DNA of 64,000 nt from Paenibacillus_AQ nitricinens (GTDB lineage Bacteria; Bacillota; Bacilli; Paenibacillales; Paenibacillaceae). Location: contig NZ_CP183948.1 of NCBI RefSeq assembly GCF_052056485.1, positions 2,790,001 to 2,854,000 of the forward strand, in the 5' to 3' direction. The notes beneath the pieces are model-generated. The model ran no database searches. It saw nothing but the letters and a program-made list of their open reading frames with translations, and had not been told where the DNA came from. Both the position numbers and the translations under genes were made by a program. This document shows, in pieces, positions 60,606 to 64,000 of the stretch (positions are counted from its first letter, which is position 1; every line of letters begins with the position of its first letter).

Positions 60606-61375
60606 TGCTTAGATCCTCTTTTCTTTAAAAATAATGGTTCGAGCAGAGCTATCATTAGAAACAACACTATACCAAGCGCGGACAACAGAAATACAGCGGC
60701 GAACATTTCGGCACTTTGCAAATTTCCGGCCATCCTTCGGCTAAAGTAACCGAGTCCTTTGCTGCCGCCGAGCCATTCGCCGATGGTCGCTCCAATCACG
60801 GAGTACACAATGGATAGCTTTAGTCCTGAGAAAAAGGAGGGCAGCGCCAGCGGGATTTGGGTTTTAACGAGCAGTTGCCAGCGGTTGGCGCCAAATGTTA
60901 ACAATAAGTCTTTGTAGGCTTGACCACTTGTACGAAATCCGTCATATGTACTCACAACGACTGGAAAAAAAGCAGTTAGAAACACAACAGCCACTTTGCT
61001 CCATAGCGTATACCCGAACCACATAATAAAAATGGGGGATAGCGCGATTAACGGAATCGTCTGACTGATAATAAGGAACGGATAGATGGCCTTTTCAAGG
61101 GGACGAAACAAGTACATTCCGGTGCCCAGCAGTGCACCACAAATAACTGAGAGAACAAAGCCTACGCATATTTCCTGCAATGTCGCCAATAAATGCGGTC
61201 TGAGTAATTGCCTGTGTTCGATCAATGCGATGCCTATTGAAGAAGGTGCAGGTAGGATAAAGGCTGGAATCAAGTGAAGACGAACAACTGACTCCCAGAT
61301 CACAAGAATGAACAACAGCAGTAGAATGAAGGGAACGTAATTGTTAACATATTTTTTAAAAGGTATGGGCTGCAT
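60602..61375 (-). CDS. thiX: Thiamin-pyrimidine ABC transporter permease (ThiX-like)
   Basis: 257 residues with about six TM segments and the binding-protein-dependent permease loop (YKDLLLTFGANRWQLLVKTQIP). Overlaps both neighbours, thiZ by 20 bases and thiY by 4. Transports the ligand captured by the lipoprotein. Confidence 0.86.
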   Translation of the reverse strand: MQPIPFKKYVNNYVPFILLLLFILVIWESVVRLHLIPAFILPAPSSIGIALIEHRQLLRPHLLATLQEICVGFVLSVICGALLGTGMYLFRPLEKAIYPFLIISQTIPLIALSPIFIMWFGYTLWSKVAVVFLTAFFPVVVSTYDGFRTSGQAYKDLLLTFGANRWQLLVKTQIPLALPSFFSGLKLSIVYSVIGATIGEWLGGSKGLGYFSRRMAGNLQSAEMFAAVFLLSALGIVLFLMIALLEPLFLKKRGSKQ

Positions 61376-62132
61376 ACAGTCTCCGCTCCAACTCTTCCCG
61401 TAACGCTATAAACCGGGGTTCATAGTTCAACTTGTAATGTCTTGGCCTCGGTAAATCAACGACAATCTCCTGGATTTCGCTATGGATTCCTCCAGACAAT
61501 AAATAAATCCGATCGCTTAGTAATAGCGCTTCCTCTAGATCATGGGTGATGAGCATCACTGTTTGACCCAGCTCATCCCAAAGCTCCAATAGCCAACGGT
61601 GTATCTCACGTTTGGTCATAGCATCGAGCGCTCCAAACGGCTCATCTAGCAGCATAAGACCGGTCCCGCCACCAGCTACAAGCGTTCGTAGAAATGCGAC
61701 TCGCTGTTTCATGCCACCCGACAGCTCATGGGGATATGCCCTCTCTACATCGGCTAAACCGAAACGTGAAAGCATTTCTTGAATGCGAGAGATCGTCTGT
61801 TGTTTGCTAAACGTTGGTTTAATCTCCCAGGGCAAAAGACAGTTGTCGAGCACGGTTCTCCAAGGCAACAGCAAATCCTGCTGAGGCATGTAAGCGATCT
61901 GACCTAAGCGAGTAGAGGATGACGGGTTCGAATGAATTATTATTTGCCCGTGAGTGGGTTCGAGCAAGCCTGCTATAGTTTTGAAAAGCGTGCTTTTTCC
62001 GCATCCGCTAGCCCCAATGACCGAGACAAACTCTCCTCTGCTGATATCTAAGGATAGATCTGCAAATACAGGGGGGTGTTCAGATTCCGGAAAAGAGTAG
62101 GTTAAGCCTTGAATGGATAGGATTGTCGTGAT
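61356..62132 (-). CDS. thiZ: Thiamin-pyrimidine ABC transporter ATPase (ThiZ-like)
   Basis: ATP-binding subunit, 258 residues from my chosen start. Walker A GASGCGKS, signature ELSGGMKQR, Walker B LMLLDEPFGALD. The frame runs on upstream into the terminator and riboswitch, so those residues are not real. AGGAGG at 62145-62140 is followed after 7 bases by ATC ACG ACA ATC; no ATG, GTG or TTG is near. I therefore take ATC at 62132 as the start (protein M-T-T-I-L-S-I-Q), unless the sequence has an error. Promoter and TPP control lie upstream. Confidence 0.8.
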   Translation of the reverse strand: MTTILSIQGLTYSFPESEHPPVFADLSLDISRGEFVSVIGASGCGKSTLFKTIAGLLEPTHGQIIIHSNPSSSTRLGQIAYMPQQDLLLPWRTVLDNCLLPWEIKPTFSKQQTISRIQEMLSRFGLADVERAYPHELSGGMKQRVAFLRTLVAGGGTGLMLLDEPFGALDAMTKREIHRWLLELWDELGQTVMLITHDLEEALLLSDRIYLLSGGIHSEIQEIVVDLPRPRHYKLNYEPRFIALREELERRLYAAHTF

Positions 62133-62202
62133 GATTGAACCTCCTAAACGTTTTGTGATGGATAAACTTCTTGTATGCTTAAGTTTTGTGATTGATTGTA
62201 AA

Positions 62203-62244
62203 CAAATAAAGACCCATTCATTTCCGAAGGGAAATAAATGGGTC
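62203..62244 (-). terminator. Terminator controlled by the TPP riboswitch
   Basis: On the minus strand GACCCATTTATTTCC pairs with GGAAATGAATGGGTC and is followed by TTTATTT. It lies between the aptamer and thiZ and can end the transcript when TPP is bound. Confidence 0.85.
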
Positions 62245-62297
62245 AAAAAGTTCATTCTGCATAGGAACACTAAAATGCATGGGATGAAAATTCTGCT

Positions 62298-62385
62298 CCA
62301 CTTCCCTCCGCTGGTATGATCCAGATCAGGTTCCAAGGGTCCGGAGCTTGAAGCTCCGTCTCAGTCGGCCGACTCCCCTAGTGAA
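62298..62385 (-). promoter_or_regulatory. TPP (thiamin pyrophosphate) riboswitch
   Basis: All conserved parts are present on the minus strand: CACTAGGGGAGTCGG, CTGAGACGG, GACCCTTGGAACCTGATCTG and ATCATACCAGCGGAGGGAAG. It represses the thi operon when TPP is abundant, acting through the terminator downstream. Confidence 0.95.
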
Positions 62386-62414
62386 ATAACAGGTCCATAT
62401 TTAATTTGTTTATA

Positions 62415-62442
62415 AATATACCATATCTTTCTGAGATGTAAA
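62415..62442 (-). promoter_or_regulatory. Promoter of the thi operon
   Basis: On the minus strand TTTACA (62442-62437), 16 bases, then TATATT (62420-62415), about 30 bases before the riboswitch. Confidence 0.6.
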
Positions 62443-62476
62443 GAGAGGATCTTGTGAAGGATTATTCTAAGATTGG

Positions 62477-62582
62477 GTAATATAAGGGTAGAGATTTACC
62501 TAATATTACAATTCCGATGTATATAATCGACGGTATACAGCGGCCAGTGTAGTATACAATTTACCGGATGAATTCCGGGTAA
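62477..62582 (+). promoter_or_regulatory. Upstream region of the cystine importer with inverted repeats
   Basis: GTAATAT...ATATTAC (62477-62509), a TATAAT box (62522), GTATAC...GTATAC (62533-62557) and TTACCGGA/TCCGGGTAA (62561-62582) next to the ribosome binding site. These look like operator and leader structures; the regulator is unknown. Confidence 0.4.
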
Positions 62583-62599
62583 AGAGAGGGGAATTAATT

Positions 62600-63436
62600 A
62601 TGAAAAAACTAAGTTTAACTATTCTATTGGCGTTAACCGTGGTGTTTGTAGCGGCCTGCGGCAATAATTCGAATACCGGTACGTCTAAGAATTCTTCAGC
62701 TGGAACGAATGCTGGAAATACAGCCACTGCACAAAACAGTCTGGAAGCTGTTAAAGCTAGCGGCAAATTGCGTATAGGAACAGAAGGGACCTATGCACCC
62801 TTTACTTATCATGACGCTTCGGGCAAACTGACCGGCTTTGATGTAGAAATTGCTGAGGAAGTAGCGAAGCGTCTCGGTGTTGAACCAGAGTTTTTTGAGA
62901 CACAGTGGGACGGTATTTTTGCTGGGATGGATGCCAAGCGGTTTGATGTTATTTTTAACGAAGTATCCATTAATGAAGATCGTAAAGTGAAATATGATTT
63001 CTCCGAACCGTATATCGTATCTAAAGCGGTATTGATAGTGAGTGAAAACAATGAGGATATCAAAACCTTTGCAGATCTTAAGGGGAAAAAAGCCGGACAA
63101 TCTCTGACCAGTAACCTGTCTGATATCGCCCGTGAGAACGGGGCTGAAATTGTAGCTACAGATGGCTTCAATCAAGCGATGGACCTATTGACCTCAGGCC
63201 GAATTGATGCAACTGTAAATGATGGTTTGTCTTATCTAGACCTGAAAAAGCAAAAGCCTGATGTAAAAATTAAAGTAGTAGATGAGATTCCAGACGGTTC
63301 ACAAAGCGCAGCTGTTTTCTTAAAAGGCAACGAAGAGTTGGTAAAAGCAGTTAGTGATGCAATTGTTGAAATGAAGAGCGATGGCACGTACTTAAAGATT
63401 TCTGAGAAATACTTTGGTGCTGACGTTTCAAAATAA
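62600..63436 (+). CDS. Amino acid (cystine-type) ABC transporter binding lipoprotein
   Basis: 278 residues, family 3 binding fold. Lipobox VAAC with Cys20; ligand region RIGTEGTYAPFTYHDASGK and LTGFDVEIAEEVAKRLG, then WDGIFAGMDAKRFDVIFNEVSI, a pattern of cystine-binding TcyA/TcyJ/FliY-like proteins. AGAGAGGGG before ATG. The permease gene follows 51 bases later. Cystine is probable; other polar amino acids possible. Confidence 0.83.
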   Translation: MKKLSLTILLALTVVFVAACGNNSNTGTSKNSSAGTNAGNTATAQNSLEAVKASGKLRIGTEGTYAPFTYHDASGKLTGFDVEIAEEVAKRLGVEPEFFETQWDGIFAGMDAKRFDVIFNEVSINEDRKVKYDFSEPYIVSKAVLIVSENNEDIKTFADLKGKKAGQSLTSNLSDIARENGAEIVATDGFNQAMDLLTSGRIDATVNDGLSYLDLKKQKPDVKIKVVDEIPDGSQSAAVFLKGNEELVKAVSDAIVEMKSDGTYLKISEKYFGADVSK

Positions 63437-63487
63437 TTCAAGGGTTCAGAAGCTAACCAGCTTGGAGCCAAAAAAGGATGTCTAAAA

Positions 63488-64000
63488 ATGGATGACCGCA
63501 AAATACAAATTTTCTTAGATTCACTGCTACCCCTGCTAAAAGCTGGGGTGGCTTTTACCATTCCATTGGCATTGATATCATTTGCACTGGGAATGATCTT
63601 AGCGATATTGACAGCACTGGCTCGTCTCTCCCCGTGGATACTTCCGAAGCTAATCGCCCGCTTTTATGTATGGGTCATTCGTGGAACCCCATTGTTAGTA
63701 CAACTGTTTATTATTTTTTATGGTTTGCCGGCAGTGGGAATTGTGCTCGACCCTTTCATAGCCGCGACCATTGGATTTACGCTTAGTGTAGGGGCTTATT
63801 CATCGGAAATCATCCGTGCGGCTATTCTGTCGATACATAAAGGTCAGTGGGAAGCGGCTTTCTCCGTTGGGATGACTCGTACCCAGGCACTGCGCCGCAT
63901 TATTCTGCCACAAGCTGCCCGTGTTTCTGTACCGCCGTTATCGAATTCCTTTATTAGCTTAGTCAAAGACACTTCATTGGCAGCAATCATTACCTATACG
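63488..64000 (+). CDS. Amino acid ABC transporter permease (3' truncated by window end)
   Basis: 171 codons visible, open to the window edge. Begins MDDRKIQIFLDSLLPLLKAG and shows the HisM/GlnP-type block FYVWVIRGTPLLVQLFIIFYG plus the EAA-type region GQWEAAFSVGMTRTQALRRIILPQA. ATG 63488 follows AAAAAGGATG. An ATP-binding gene is expected downstream. Works with the cystine-type lipoprotein. Confidence 0.85.
   Translation, partial: MDDRKIQIFLDSLLPLLKAGVAFTIPLALISFALGMILAILTALARLSPWILPKLIARFYVWVIRGTPLLVQLFIIFYGLPAVGIVLDPFIAATIGFTLSVGAYSSEIIRAAILSIHKGQWEAAFSVGMTRTQALRRIILPQAARVSVPPLSNSFISLVKDTSLAAIITYT

Noticed and set aside
1..64000. CRISPR arrays, prophage, transposase or tRNA genes
   Set aside because: I saw no regular spaced repeats, transposase or phage-like genes, and no cloverleaf; tRNAs are hard to exclude fully by eye.

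Overview
The window looks like a chromosomal segment of a Paenibacillus-type Bacillota (moderate-to-low GC, strong AAGGAGG-type ribosome binding sites, many GTG/TTG starts, T-box and TPP leaders, YtaF, DesK/DesR, YesM/YesN-type two-component systems beside sugar ABC importers). No rRNA, tRNA, insertion sequence, prophage or CRISPR array was recognised. Functional names come from reading motifs and from memory of the families; no search was run.

Layout. 1-1650: end of an amino-acid (Trp/Tyr-type) ABC importer. 1833-9676: histidine kinase, response regulator, sugar-binding lipoprotein, two permeases and a rhamnogalacturonan acetylesterase, in the order of the B. subtilis yesMNOPQ...T pectin region, with two CcpA (cre) matches. 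9780-14556: SDR dehydrogenase, MgtC-like protein, aldose epimerase and thrS on the minus strand behind a T-box leader. 15030-25919: mixed single genes (TraX-like, stalk-domain lipoprotein, metallophosphoesterase, nitroreductase, PrsA-like foldase, a lone LytTR regulator under a cre-like site, 6-phosphogluconolactonase, a divergent Hfq, a PAP2 phosphatase, a secreted unknown, an ArAE/FUSC exporter). 25996-33384: HelD, MFS exporter, FSA/transaldolase, rpiA, VanZ and two GNAT genes. 33559-37172: MarR regulator with an MMPL exporter carrying a long Leu/Gly repeat insert. 37455-42991: chitin-active AA10 LPMO, TPR protein, LOG protein, ChbG/YdjC deacetylase, a 54-aa ORF behind a structured leader, an Hfq/Sm-like small protein and YtaF.

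43111-51283 is a second carbohydrate importer with its own sensing set: kinase, membrane-anchored binding protein, AraC-type response regulator. 51454-54427 is a desaturase with the DesK/DesR thermosensor. 54553-57257 holds an archaeal/fungal-type aspartate-semialdehyde dehydrogenase, two small unknown proteins and RluF. 57238-62385 is a minus-strand thiamin salvage operon (thiZ-thiX-thiY-thiM-thiD-thiE) under a TPP riboswitch; thiZ seems to lack an ATG/GTG/TTG start. The window ends in a cystine/polar amino-acid importer.

The least ordinary items are two divergent Hfq/Sm-like proteins, a repeat of about 95 bp found twice, the probable AUC start of thiZ, the kinase/binding-protein/regulator triad, a structured leader before an unannotated 54-aa ORF, and hairpins that bury ribosome binding sites. 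I found no clearly new multi-gene system.
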